This document shows positions 53,208 to 63,219 of a DNA stretch of 64,000 nucleotides, piece after piece. The stretch is taken from assembly GCA_030442055.1 (NCBI GenBank), contig JAUJEB010000006.1, positions 310,001 through 374,000 of the forward strand, written 5' to 3'. The position numbers and the translations under genes were made by a program. Source of the DNA: Agaribacillus aureus (GTDB taxonomy: Bacteria > Bacteroidota > Bacteroidia > Cytophagales > Cyclobacteriaceae). Within the stretch, counting starts at the first letter, position 1, and each line of letters starts with the position of its first letter. The notes below the pieces were generated by a model, which saw only the letters and a list, made by a program, of their open reading frames with translations, was not told where the DNA came from and did no database searches.

Positions 53208-56200
53208 ATGAAGAAGGTTTGGTTTGGTACCGCGATACTTGGTTTGGTGGTAGGTATATATTTTTTGGGAGGCCCCTGGAATAACAACGCAGTAAATATA
53301 AATCCTAAAAAAAGTTATACACCTGAAGAAATTTGGGCAAAGAGGCTGGAGAGAAAAAAACAGCAAAAAGCGCTTGGCATTTCAAAATTTGATCATCCTG
53401 ATAAGTACAGTGAATATCATAAATTAATCCGAACCGGGCAGGGGGCTTATAAATCTGCATATCCCAGAAATTATAAACTTACGGCACTGCGTAAGGCCAG
53501 GAACCAGCTGGCAGCAAGAAAAAGACGCAGCCGAACCAACGCGACCGAATGGGTGGAAAGGGGACCCTTTAATGTGCCAGGAAGAACCAGGGCCCTGTTG
53601 GTATTACCAGGGGACCCAAATGGGAATAGCTGGATTGCCGGAGCAGTAGGCGGAGGCATATGGAAGACCACCAACGCCGGACAAACCTGGGAAAACAAGA
53701 CCCCCGATTTACCTAATATAGCCATTACTACCATGGACTTTGCTACCTCCAACCCCTCGGTTATTTACGCCGGTACCGGAGAGTCATTTGCCAGCGATGG
53801 TATTGATGGTGATGGCATATTTAAATCGACAGATGGCGGAGATTCATGGATACAGCTGGCCTCCACCATAGGTACGGAAGACTTTGGTAATGTTAACAGA
53901 ATTGTGGTTGACCCCAATAACCCGGATGTTGTTTTAGCGGCGACGCAAAATAGCTCTATATCCGGTACTTTTCGTTCCGGAATATACCGATCCGTCAACG
54001 GGGGCGTTTCCTGGTCCCTTGTATATGCGGGCTCCAGGGCAGTACAACAAATTGTGGTCACTCCGGGAAATTTTAACATCTTGTATGCTACAGAAAGTGC
54101 CATTGGGGTGTTAAAATCAACGAATGCCGGCCAGACCTGGGACAGATTCAGCAACGGGCTTTCACCGTCGGGAAGAGTGGAAATGGCGGTATCGCCGGTT
54201 AACACACAACGCCTTTTTGTATCCGCGCAAGGAGAGTTGTCCGGCAATGAATCTGACTTTTATATTTCGGATAATGGTGGTGCCACCTGGTCCCTGGTGG
54301 TAGAAGAAAATAACGGCGAAAATTTAGACTTTTTGGGAGGGCAGGGTAGCTACGATAACACCATTGTCGCCCACCCTTACAATGAAGATATAGCCTATTT
54401 TGGAGGTGTAAATCTATGGAAGGCCACAATCAAAGCCGGTACCCAGCAGGGTAATCCGACAGTTACCTCGGTGGATGAGGAAAATACCGGAGCTTTTCTG
54501 GACCTTATTAGCTCGGGGGCTGATTTTTTTAATGGTAAGATCGGAAGAGAGTCTGTAAGTCTTGCGGATTTGGTTTCCGTAGAAATACGCTTTGGACCTG
54601 GAATTTCTCAAAAGGCCCACCGGTTTACAGTAGGTGGGCAAGGTGCCGGCGTTCCGGATAATGGCTATATATACCAGGATTATGTAGACGTACCATTCCA
54701 GGTATGGGATATTGATAATAACCAGCAACTGATGGTGTCATTCCGCGATCAGCAGGAAGATGGCACCTTTAACCTGATCACAGAGAATACTTCCGGAAAC
54801 GGATCAACCCATAGCCGTGAGTATCTGTTTATTCATAAAATTGATTATTCCAATACCCCTAATAACAATATAGCCACCAATGGAGGTACCAATATAGGTC
54901 AGCAACATGAAACAATGTATTTCATGTGGCCGATATTATCTGACGGAGGAACCTGGAATCCCCCCAGCCTGCCTTCCTCCACCTTAAGGATCAATTTTGG
55001 TCCGATCGTTACAAGATTCAGGCAGACCGAGGTGGTCACAGATGCCTACAATGCCAATGGTGGAAAAAATTCCTTTTCTCAGGCATTTGGTGCTAACAGT
55101 GCCATAGGGGTGCATCCCGACCATCATGGTTTATACACCTTTAAGGTCAATGAAGGCCTTAAAACGTTTAAAATTATTAATGTCAATGACGGGGGCGTAT
55201 ATGTGTCAAACGTTAGCATAGATCCGGGTATCAATGATGGCGATTTCAGTTTTGCCGGCAATGGCTACAATACCTCGCAGTTCTACGGCATAGATAAAAA
55301 GCCAGGAGCAAATGAATATATTGGCGGTATGCAGGACAACGGTACCTGGAGATCGCCAAGCGGCCGGGAGGCCACTGCAGTTACTAAATACCTGCGGCAG
55401 CTGGGAGGAGATGGTTTCGAAACCGTCTGGAACAATGCTGATCCAAATAAGATTATTGCCGGATCCCAGTTTAATGGTTTGGCAAGGTCGGTGAACGGTG
55501 GATTGAGCTGGAGTAATGCCACCTCCGGTATGACGGATACTGGGGCAGGCAATGCCCCCTTTATTACTAAAATAGCAAATTCTAAAAGTAACCCCGATGT
55601 CCTCTATGCGATCGGAAGAACAGGCGTTTGGGTATCAAATGATTTTGGCGGTAGCTGGAAAGTGACGGCTTTAAACAATAGCTTTAGACTTTCATCTACC
55701 TCTGATGTCAAGGTCTCTGTTGCCAACAATAATATTGTTTGGGCTGGCACGGGAATGACCTCTTTCAATAAATTACACGTATCTACAAATGGTGGACTCA
55801 CATTTCAGACCACCAATAATTTTAACAATGCGTCATTCGGATTTTTGTCCGGCCTGGCGACGCACCCTACGGAAGATTCCACGGCTTACGTCCTGTTTTC
55901 CATATCCAACGCGCCAAAGGTTTTGAAAACCACGGATCTTGGAGAAACATGGGAAGATATCACCGGATTCAATGGCGGTGGGGCTAGCAGCAAGGGGTTT
56001 CCGGATGTGGCTACTTATAGCTTGTTGGTTTTACCTCATCAAACCAACACCATATGGGTTGGAACTGACATAGGCATTGTGGAATCTACTGACAATGGGG
56101 AAACCTGGAGTTTGCTGGATGACAATTTGCCTGGAACCGCAGTTTGGGACATGAAGGTACAGGATGACCAGGTAGTGATTGCCACCCACGGCAGAGGTAT

Positions 56201-57338
56201 TTGGACCACCACCATACCTGCGCTTCCGCCGGCAGTTTTTGTTCCTTTTATAGAAAGTACCGGTCTTGTCGCTTCCGGAAAACTTAACGTGAATGTATCC
56301 TTGCGCTCTGCTTATGATTCCACGCAAATTTTAATAGATGACGAAAGGGTAGGAAGCATAGGGTCCACCGATCCGGGTAGCGTAATATTCAGTGTGAGCA
56401 ACCTGCCCTCCAGCGGTACGGTTTCTGTGGTAGCCAGATCTTTCAACGGACAAAAAGCCCTTTTATCAAATGAAAAACTGGTCCAGTTATTTGAAATTAA
56501 ACCTCCTGCGAAATCCTATAGTAACGACTTTAATGACGGCGAGGATAGCGATTTTGTCGGCAATGGCTTTAGTATTGGTACCACCTCAGGGTTTTCCGAC
56601 GCCGCCATTAATTCGCCGCATGACTATGAAGCTAACACCACCTATACATATCAATTGAATACGCCCATCATTATTGCCGAAGAGAATGCTACATTTCAAT
56701 ATGATGATGTAGCCATCATTGAAACAGGGGAGGAAGGCGCTACATTTCCCGAACAGGACTTTTATGACTATGTGGTTGTTGAAGGCACCAAGGATGGTAT
56801 TAACTGGACACCTATTGCTGACGGCTATGATGCCAGCTTTAATGCAGGTTGGTTGAGCCGGTACAACAGTCAGTCGGATAATGATGGCGATTCCGATCTA
56901 TTTGTAGCTCATAACGTCGATCTGCTCAATACATTTAATGCCGGGGACACGGTTATTTTCCGATTCCGGCTATTTTCCGATCCGGCTACTATTGGTTGGG
57001 GATGGTTAGTTGACAATTTATTTATACAGCAGGAAAAACCTAATTTGGGTCCGGTGGGTATTGAAGATGAGATCGCAGCGGAAGTACTTTCTTTTGCACA
57101 TTATCCGAACCCATCGCAGGGATTAATTACTGTTAATTACTTTTTACCTGATGCGGATGTCGTCCTTTTTAAGTTGATTAGTATTGAAGGAAAAATGGTG
57201 GATTCGAAGTATGTTGGAAGAAAAATGCAGGGAAATAATTCAACGGTTTTTGACTTTAGCCGGCAGGGTAGAGGGATCTATTTTTTACGCATGGAAACCA
57301 ATAGCGGTAATTTTAGTCAAAAGATAATTTTGCAATAA
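53208..57338 (+). CDS. Large secreted Asp-box (BNR/sortilin-like) protein with T9SS type A sorting domain
   Basis: The 1376-aa protein has an N-terminal signal/anchor (about 1-24), then a beta-propeller region made of about ten Asp-box repeats of the form S.D.G..W (NAGQTWEN, STDGGDSWIQL, NGGVSWSLV, NAGQTWDRF, NGGATWSLV, NGGLSWSNA, DFGGSWKVT, NGGLTFQT, DLGETWED, DNGETWSLL). A jelly-roll-like part follows about 1085-1290 and the tail (about 1295-1376) has YPNPSQGLITVNY and ends with RGIYFLRMETNSGNFSQKIIL, the type A sorting signal recognised by T9SS. Asp-box propellers occur in sialidases, Vps10 and photosystem assembly factor families; no catalytic residue set was identified. It should exit through SprA. 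Confidence 0.92.
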   Translation: MKKVWFGTAILGLVVGIYFLGGPWNNNAVNINPKKSYTPEEIWAKRLERKKQQKALGISKFDHPDKYSEYHKLIRTGQGAYKSAYPRNYKLTALRKARNQLAARKRRSRTNATEWVERGPFNVPGRTRALLVLPGDPNGNSWIAGAVGGGIWKTTNAGQTWENKTPDLPNIAITTMDFATSNPSVIYAGTGESFASDGIDGDGIFKSTDGGDSWIQLASTIGTEDFGNVNRIVVDPNNPDVVLAATQNSSISGTFRSGIYRSVNGGVSWSLVYAGSRAVQQIVVTPGNFNILYATESAIGVLKSTNAGQTWDRFSNGLSPSGRVEMAVSPVNTQRLFVSAQGELSGNESDFYISDNGGATWSLVVEENNGENLDFLGGQGSYDNTIVAHPYNEDIAYFGGVNLWKATIKAGTQQGNPTVTSVDEENTGAFLDLISSGADFFNGKIGRESVSLADLVSVEIRFGPGISQKAHRFTVGGQGAGVPDNGYIYQDYVDVPFQVWDIDNNQQLMVSFRDQQEDGTFNLITENTSGNGSTHSREYLFIHKIDYSNTPNNNIATNGGTNIGQQHETMYFMWPILSDGGTWNPPSLPSSTLRINFGPIVTRFRQTEVVTDAYNANGGKNSFSQAFGANSAIGVHPDHHGLYTFKVNEGLKTFKIINVNDGGVYVSNVSIDPGINDGDFSFAGNGYNTSQFYGIDKKPGANEYIGGMQDNGTWRSPSGREATAVTKYLRQLGGDGFETVWNNADPNKIIAGSQFNGLARSVNGGLSWSNATSGMTDTGAGNAPFITKIANSKSNPDVLYAIGRTGVWVSNDFGGSWKVTALNNSFRLSSTSDVKVSVANNNIVWAGTGMTSFNKLHVSTNGGLTFQTTNNFNNASFGFLSGLATHPTEDSTAYVLFSISNAPKVLKTTDLGETWEDITGFNGGGASSKGFPDVATYSLLVLPHQTNTIWVGTDIGIVESTDNGETWSLLDDNLPGTAVWDMKVQDDQVVIATHGRGIWTTTIPALPPAVFVPFIESTGLVASGKLNVNVSLRSAYDSTQILIDDERVGSIGSTDPGSVIFSVSNLPSSGTVSVVARSFNGQKALLSNEKLVQLFEIKPPAKSYSNDFNDGEDSDFVGNGFSIGTTSGFSDAAINSPHDYEANTTYTYQLNTPIIIAEENATFQYDDVAIIETGEEGATFPEQDFYDYVVVEGTKDGINWTPIADGYDASFNAGWLSRYNSQSDNDGDSDLFVAHNVDLLNTFNAGDTVIFRFRLFSDPATIGWGWLVDNLFIQQEKPNLGPVGIEDEIAAEVLSFAHYPNPSQGLITVNYFLPDADVVLFKLISIEGKMVDSKYVGRKMQGNNSTVFDFSRQGRGIYFLRMETNSGNFSQKIILQ

Positions 57339-57523
57339 TCCTGCCATTACTTTTGACCTGAGGAGGTGGTTTATTTAGGTTAGGAGGATTGGCTTCGTTC
57401 ATAGCTAAAAGCCCGGTTTTTCCGGTATGGCATTACTTTTATCTCAAGATGATCGGATCATTATGTAATTGAAAAACATTTTATATCAATTACGTATATA
57501 ATATGATACAAAACCCATGATGC

Positions 57524-58669
57524 ATGCCATTATCCAATGCCACCAAAATTAAACTCCGGTCTGTTTTTGTTATTACACTGATATGGATGGTAGTTTCAAT
57601 GATTATTGTGCTTCATGACTATTTGTTTCAGTCAGAGCTAAAAATAATGGGAATTGAGGCCTATGATCCTTCCAGTACCTTTTTTACAACCATATTTGCC
57701 GTTTCAATTGCGGGTTTTATAGCCGCTCCGTTGATGGTTTTTTATCTTAAAGACCGGTTTAAGAACAAACCACTATGGTTTTCACTCTTTTTTAATACCG
57801 CCACCTTTGTTGTTATTATTACCATAGTGACGCTACCCGCCTCCATTTTTTATAATTTATTAAGTAAAGAATTATCTATTGGAGACAGTCAATTAGCAGA
57901 AGAGGTCTGGAAGTTTTATACCAGCCCTTCCTATTTATTAATACTGTTTAACTGGACGCTTATTTCCTTTCTTACGCTGATTGTTTTACAAGTCAATGAT
58001 AAATACGGACAAGGGGTGATGTTTGCTTTGTTAAAAGGTAAGTATAATAAACCCAAGCAGGAAGAAAGGATATTTATGTTCCTTGACATTACCTCTTCGA
58101 CTACAATTGCAGAGGAGCTGGGAAATATCCAGTACTTTGAACTGCTCAGATCCTTTTTTCAGGATATTACACAGCCTATTCTCAAAAATTATGGTGAAAT
58201 CTATCAATATGTTGGCGACGAAATTGTCGTATCGTGGAAAATGAAAAATGGCTTGCGGCGGGCGCATTGTTTGCAATGTTTTTTTGAAATAGAAAACACC
58301 ATGCAAAAACTTTCGCCCAAATATATCCGGAAATATGGTCTCGTGCCCGGATATAAGGCAGGCCTGCACTGTGGTGAGGTTACCGTAGGTGAGGTGGGAA
58401 CCATTAAAAAGGATATTATATTTTCAGGGGATGTCCTCAATACTACTGCCAGGATCCAGGATGCCTGCAAAAGATTTGACGCCAAATTGCTAATATCACA
58501 AGATCTTATCCACCGCCTTGATACCCACCATAGTTTTGGTTTTAAGGAAATTGGTGCCATTCAATTAAGAGGGAAGTTGCAACCTGTAAACCTGTCCATT
58601 GTCCACAAAAAAACATTGCCGGATGATGCAGCCGTCCATAAGCATCTTTCAAACAAAGAGATGGTTTAA
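57524..58669 (+). CDS. Membrane-anchored class III adenylate/guanylate cyclase
   Basis: The 381-aa protein has four predicted membrane helices (about 14-32, 52-75, 85-108, 135-160) and a C-terminal cyclase domain (about 185-365): FLDITSSTTIAEELG with the first metal Asp, YVGDEIVVSW with the second, and GYKAGLHCGEVTVGEVG and SGDVLNTTARIQDACK. The metal-binding positions appear complete, so it could be active. Product (cAMP or cGMP) is not certain. In other bacteria such proteins act with a CRP-like regulator, which is not in this window. The gene stands alone. Confidence 0.9.
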   Translation: MPLSNATKIKLRSVFVITLIWMVVSMIIVLHDYLFQSELKIMGIEAYDPSSTFFTTIFAVSIAGFIAAPLMVFYLKDRFKNKPLWFSLFFNTATFVVIITIVTLPASIFYNLLSKELSIGDSQLAEEVWKFYTSPSYLLILFNWTLISFLTLIVLQVNDKYGQGVMFALLKGKYNKPKQEERIFMFLDITSSTTIAEELGNIQYFELLRSFFQDITQPILKNYGEIYQYVGDEIVVSWKMKNGLRRAHCLQCFFEIENTMQKLSPKYIRKYGLVPGYKAGLHCGEVTVGEVGTIKKDIIFSGDVLNTTARIQDACKRFDAKLLISQDLIHRLDTHHSFGFKEIGAIQLRGKLQPVNLSIVHKKTLPDDAAVHKHLSNKEMV

Positions 58670-58737
58670 CGAACTGCCTGAAAGACCAGGTGGGGAATCC
58701 GCGTTTTGACTAAAACCAATTGGCGATTGAAAATGGT

Positions 58738-58971
58738 TCATTCCAGTTTAAAACGAATAATTGCCAACTGTTGATCTTTCATCTCGGGAGCAATAGAATG
58801 GGAACGGTAATTTTTTTGATTTTTTTGTCGGGTAAGCCAGTTATAATGCTTTCTTAATTGGTAAGATTCAACCTTACTCCTGACCAGGGTAAAAAGCCTT
58901 TTTTGACTGTTGTGAAATGAAAACAACGCCAGCATAATGATGATAAGAGCAATGATCCTTTTGTTTTGCAT
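58738..58971 (-). CDS. Small hypothetical membrane-anchored protein
   Basis: This 77-aa frame has a good signal or membrane segment at the N-terminus (QNKRIIALIIIMLALFSFHNS, about 2-20) followed by a highly basic hydrophilic part. No family was recognised. Its ATG lies 122 bp from the TauE gene end on the same strand, but no shared function is suggested. Short length and lack of conserved features make it only moderately likely to be real. Confidence 0.5.
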   Translation of the reverse strand: MQNKRIIALIIIMLALFSFHNSQKRLFTLVRSKVESYQLRKHYNWLTRQKNQKNYRSHSIAPEMKDQQLAIIRFKLE

Positions 58972-59093
58972 AACCGCTAGTTTGTTTTAAGCACAACCCC
59001 CGATCGCTACTTGTTTCAGCTGACCGGATTGTAATTGTAATACCGGGCTTCAGGGAAAAGGTTACAGGTGAGTTGTTAAAAAAAGTTTTGTAA

Positions 59094-59843
59094 TTAAAAG
59101 AACCAAAGCTTGATGGCCATGAAGATTACCATTACCAGGAGAATGGGTTTGATCAGGTTTTGCCCTTTCCCCACTGACCATCTGCTGGCGATCCACGCGC
59201 CGGTAACATTGCCGGCAGCCAAAGTAAGGCCTATCCACCAGTCTACTTTTTGGTCCAGGGCAAATACGGAAAATGCAGCAATGGTGTAAATGAAAATGAC
59301 CATGGCTTTGAGACTATTGGTTTTAACCAGATCAAATCCGTTGATGGTCGTCAGGGTGGCTATGATAATAAATCCCACACCCGCCTGTATAAACCCACCG
59401 TAGATCCCTACAAAAAAGAATGAGACAATGCCCACCCACTGCTTGCCGGCGGAGAGGTTTTCGGTTTTGGTGGCAATTCGTTTCAATGGGTTGAATACAA
59501 TCATCAATACCACCAGAATCATAATAATGGCAAGAATACGATTGAAAGTTTCGCCCTTGATGTCAATGGATATTTTTGCGCCGATGACAGCGCCCAAAGT
59601 AGCGGAAATGCCTAACCATAACCCATAGGGAAACACAAAAACCCCCTTACTCTTAAAGCCTGAAGCCGCGGAAAAAGTACCCAGCAAGATGGAAAGGCGA
59701 TTGGTACCGTTGGCGACATTAGGTGGTAGACCTAAAAAAATTAACAGCGGAAGCGTGATCAATGATCCGCCGCCGGCCAGCGTGTTGATAAACCCTGCCA
59801 ACAATCCCGCTACACCAATAATTAAAGAGTCCTGTAATCCCAT
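59094..59843 (-). CDS. Sulfite/sulfonate exporter TauE/SafE family protein
   Basis: The 249-aa protein has about eight membrane helices, and the internal repeat typical of the family: LLAGFINTLAGGGSLITLPLLIFLGLPPNVANGTNRL near the start and GGFIQAGVGFIIIATL plus KAMVIFIYTIAAF in the second half. TauE/SafE proteins are thought to move sulfite, sulfoacetate or related anions across the inner membrane. A link with the cysteine operon 24 kb away is possible but not supported by distance. The promoter lies in the gap before the BamA gene. Confidence 0.88.
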   Translation of the reverse strand: MGLQDSLIIGVAGLLAGFINTLAGGGSLITLPLLIFLGLPPNVANGTNRLSILLGTFSAASGFKSKGVFVFPYGLWLGISATLGAVIGAKISIDIKGETFNRILAIIMILVVLMIVFNPLKRIATKTENLSAGKQWVGIVSFFFVGIYGGFIQAGVGFIIIATLTTINGFDLVKTNSLKAMVIFIYTIAAFSVFALDQKVDWWIGLTLAAGNVTGAWIASRWSVGKGQNLIKPILLVMVIFMAIKLWFF

Positions 59844-59970
59844 GATGCTTTTTGAAAGGTGCTAAAATAGGCAATTAGTTGAAAATAAATTCATCATAAA
59901 GACAACGCTTTTATCAACCCGGGCATTAAGGGGTTACCAAACGGAGGAAAGTTTTAAGGAAATAAACAAG

Positions 59971-62634
59971 ATGAAAAATATTTGGTCATACGGTAGATAC
60001 CTGGTGATAGCAAACTTTTTGATAGCAGGTGTAACACCATTTGCCCTGGGACAAATTCGCTATGGAGATCAGGACCACCGCAATAAAAAAATGGAGGTAA
60101 CCTATGACCAGCCACGAGCTTATCATATAGCCAAAATTAAGGTAATAGGCACGGAGCACCTTGATCACAATGCGCTGATATCGCTCTCAGGACTCAAGGT
60201 AGGAGACAGGGTAAAAATACCCGGCAATAAAATAACCGATGCAGTCAATAAGCTTTGGAGCCAGAAGATAATGGAAGATGTGGGTGTTTATGCCACCGAT
60301 ATTAAGGGGGATAGTGCATCACTGGTGATAAAAATCAAGGAGTTTCCTAGGTTGTCAAAAATTACTTTCCGAGGTATTTCCAAGGGTCATCAAAACACTT
60401 TGAAGGACGATGTCGATCTGATCATTGGGAGGATCATTACTGAGGCTATTATAAAAAATGCAGAGTTGGCGGTGAAAAGATTTTTCATTGAAAAAGGATT
60501 TCTCAATGTTGAAGTCAAATCCCGAAGAATTTTGGATCAGGGGGGGCTGAATACTGCCACACTTCAATTTGAGGTCAAAAAGAAGAACAAGGTCAAGGTG
60601 GCAAGGATTTTTGTTGATGGCAATCACCAGTTTTCTGAAGGTAAGCTCAAAAGGCAAATGGCAAATACCAGCGAAAAAGTAAGGATTAGCTTATTCCAGG
60701 GAAGTTCCGGGAGGCGAAGGAGCCCTTTCATTGCAGCCGCAGACTCGTCGTCTGGGAATGCAGGTAGGAGCAAAGGGTTGAAAAGCTTTATCAATGATCG
60801 ATTCCGCCTGAACTTTTTTGGAAATTCCAAATTAAAGATGTCATCACTCGAAGAAGATAAAAAAAGTCTTCTATCCTTTTACAACCGGCGGGGTTATCGA
60901 AATGCCAGTATCGTGGCAGATACCGTTATTCAGGTCAATAAAAATTCCGCACATGTGTATTTAAAAATAAACGAGGGCCGTAGGTTTTACTTCCGAAACA
61001 TTACCTGGCAGGGTAACTATAAATACAGCGATAAAACCTTATCTACCATCCTAAACATCCAGAAAGGAGACGTTTATAGCTTTGAACTCCTCAACCAAAA
61101 GCTCAATTATAACCCTACAGGAAGAGATGTTGGTTCTGTCTATTTTGATGATGGTTACCTGATGTTTGGGGTTAACCCGGTGGAGGTAGGTGTAGAAGGA
61201 GACTCGGTCGATGTGGAGATACGCATTAATGAAGGTTCTCAATTTACCATTAATCAAGTACGAATTAAAGGAAATGCGCAAACCAGTGACCATGTTATCA
61301 GGCGGGAATTAAGAACTTTGCCCGGGCAAAAATTTAGCCGCCAGGATTTGGTAAGATCAACCCGTGACCTGGCAGCTTTGGGCTATTTTAACCCGGAAAC
61401 GATCGATGTGAAACCGGTGCTAAACGGTACCGAAGGAACAGTAGACCTTGAATATACCGTCGAGGAGGTATCAGGTACCGAGTTTCAGCTGTCGGCCGGC
61501 CTGACGGGGAATTCACAACTATTTGGAACCCTTGGCATCGCTTTAAATAACTTTTCAGCCCGCAAGTTTTTCAGCTTTAAGGACTGGCATGGCCTGCCGT
61601 TGGGTGACGGGCAAAAACTTCAGATCAGTGCCCAGAGTAATGCGTCGACTTTTCAAAATTACTCCCTGAGCTTTTCCGAACCCTGGTTTGGTGGGAAAAA
61701 ACACAATTCCTTTTCGCTGAATTTTAGCCACGTAGTCAATCAGCGATATAACTTTGAATTGGAAAAATTTGGAAAGCTTAAGCTGTATAGTGCGAGTGTC
61801 GGATTGGGCAAGCGCCTGCGATGGCCCGACGATTATTTTCAGCTGCAACAATCTATTACCTACTCCTATTATGATTTTAATGATTATAACAACATAGGTC
61901 TGGGGATTAGCAATGGTGATTCACATAGTCTTACCTTCAATACCACCTTTTCGCGATACAACCTTGATAATCCGATTTACCCAAGATCGGGTTCTTCATT
62001 GTCATTAAGGGTAAGCCTGACACCCCCCTACTCCCTTTTTAATAACCGCGATTATGAAAATGAATCCAATGAGGAAAAATATAAGTTCGTTGAGTATCAT
62101 AAATGGGACTTTGATGCTGAGTTTTATACGCCTATCGCCGGTGATTTAGTATTTCATGCCAAAACCAGCATGGGCTTTTTAGGATCCTATTCCAGCGCGC
62201 TGGGCATCGGACCTTTTGAAAGATATTTTCTGGGAGGTAGCGGTATCGGAAGTACTGGAGATTTTTTAATTGGTTCGCAGCCAATTGGGTTGCGTGGCTA
62301 TGATGAAAACGCCATTGTTCCGGTTGATCCGAATTCAGGGTTTGATGGTGGCGTGGTTTTTAACAAATTTACCTTTGAGTTGCGCTATCCCGTAAGTTTA
62401 GGAAAGCCTATGATTTATGTGCTGGGTTTTATGGAAGCTGGAAATACCTGGAATAGCTACGAAGATTACAATCCCAATCAATTGTTTAAAACAGTTGGAG
62501 TAGGTGTTAGAATTGACCTCCCGGGCATGGGCTTAATAGGGATAGACTACGGCCATGCTTTAGATAAGACCATCGGCAACTTTTCGCCGGTCAGAGAGAA
62601 TTTTACATTTACAATGGGTGGCTCTCGTAGATGA
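59971..62634 (+). CDS. bamA: BamA/TamA family outer-membrane protein assembly factor
   Basis: The 887-aa protein has a signal peptide (about 1-28) and about five POTRA domains (about 45-515; for example IAKIKVIGTEHLDHNAL, VKVARIFVDGNHQFSEG, FYFRNITWQGNYKYSDKT, FTINQVRIKGNAQTSDHVI), then a C-terminal surface-antigen barrel with NSFSLNFSHVVN, LGISNGDSHSL, GSGIGSTGDFLIGSQPIGLRGYDE and the closing RENFTFTMGG. It folds outer-membrane proteins such as SprA. Unlike typical Bacteroidota BamA, it carries a low-complexity Ser/Gly/Arg insertion (about 230-265, GSSGRRRSP and SSSGNAGRS), and no ompH/skp gene follows. It could be the main BamA or a paralog. Confidence 0.9.
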   Translation: MKNIWSYGRYLVIANFLIAGVTPFALGQIRYGDQDHRNKKMEVTYDQPRAYHIAKIKVIGTEHLDHNALISLSGLKVGDRVKIPGNKITDAVNKLWSQKIMEDVGVYATDIKGDSASLVIKIKEFPRLSKITFRGISKGHQNTLKDDVDLIIGRIITEAIIKNAELAVKRFFIEKGFLNVEVKSRRILDQGGLNTATLQFEVKKKNKVKVARIFVDGNHQFSEGKLKRQMANTSEKVRISLFQGSSGRRRSPFIAAADSSSGNAGRSKGLKSFINDRFRLNFFGNSKLKMSSLEEDKKSLLSFYNRRGYRNASIVADTVIQVNKNSAHVYLKINEGRRFYFRNITWQGNYKYSDKTLSTILNIQKGDVYSFELLNQKLNYNPTGRDVGSVYFDDGYLMFGVNPVEVGVEGDSVDVEIRINEGSQFTINQVRIKGNAQTSDHVIRRELRTLPGQKFSRQDLVRSTRDLAALGYFNPETIDVKPVLNGTEGTVDLEYTVEEVSGTEFQLSAGLTGNSQLFGTLGIALNNFSARKFFSFKDWHGLPLGDGQKLQISAQSNASTFQNYSLSFSEPWFGGKKHNSFSLNFSHVVNQRYNFELEKFGKLKLYSASVGLGKRLRWPDDYFQLQQSITYSYYDFNDYNNIGLGISNGDSHSLTFNTTFSRYNLDNPIYPRSGSSLSLRVSLTPPYSLFNNRDYENESNEEKYKFVEYHKWDFDAEFYTPIAGDLVFHAKTSMGFLGSYSSALGIGPFERYFLGGSGIGSTGDFLIGSQPIGLRGYDENAIVPVDPNSGFDGGVVFNKFTFELRYPVSLGKPMIYVLGFMEAGNTWNSYEDYNPNQLFKTVGVGVRIDLPGMGLIGIDYGHALDKTIGNFSPVRENFTFTMGGSRR

Positions 62635-62670
62635 CAACCCTCAAAAGCCTATTGCTGACGGTGAGTATTT

Positions 62671-62910
62671 TTAATTGAGATTTAAGTGTTTCTTTTCTGT
62701 GTTGAATTTGTATTCATCCCACTTCGAAATGATAAAATTATAGAATTCCATTTCCTTGATATATTTTTCCCTGTTGGTATATCCATACAGGCTTTTGTAA
62801 TGGGATTCTACATTATCATAGTCATCTATTAATCTTTGTTTTTCCTTTTTTATGGAATTAAGAAGGGTGGTTTTTTCAAGAACATTCATACTCAAACATT
62901 TTAATTTCAC
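62671..62910 (-). CDS. Small hypothetical protein
   Basis: This 79-aa frame has no membrane helix or signal; it is rich in Lys, Glu, Tyr and Asn (DDYDNVESHYKSLYGYTNREKYIKEMEFYNFIISKWDEY) and appears mostly helical. No family was recognised. A second start at 62889 (MNVLEKTTLL) is possible. It lies 36 bp beyond the end of the BamA gene, convergent with it, and its composition makes a real gene plausible but uncertain. Confidence 0.45.
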   Translation of the reverse strand: MKLKCLSMNVLEKTTLLNSIKKEKQRLIDDYDNVESHYKSLYGYTNREKYIKEMEFYNFIISKWDEYKFNTEKKHLNLN

Positions 62911-63219
62911 ACACTATATTTAACTCATTTCTACGTCAATTATTGTATCAAAACCAATGCAATTTGAAAAAAATCACTGCTTCGAAATGAAATTAAATAT
63001 TAAATATAGCCATAATCAGTAAGATTTCAAAGATTTTGCACGGAATAGCCTGCGATTTAATGCCCTGGTGGGCAAAGCAGTTCGACCGTTTTCTTTTTCA
63101 GTTTGCCAAAGCTTTTTTGTTATGATGTTCAAACACAGTCCGGTTTTACCCAAAATTCAAAAACATTAATATCACTTTTTACCATAAAAAAACGGATCCC
63201 TATTCATTATATTTACAGC
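62911..63219. other. Intergenic region before the coiled-coil membrane protein
   Basis: About 310 bp, AT-rich, with many stops. An in-frame TTG at 63103 could extend the next gene, but the added 39 residues are low in protein-like features, so I keep the ATG at 63220. No RNA gene or exact promoter was recognised. Confidence 0.45.
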
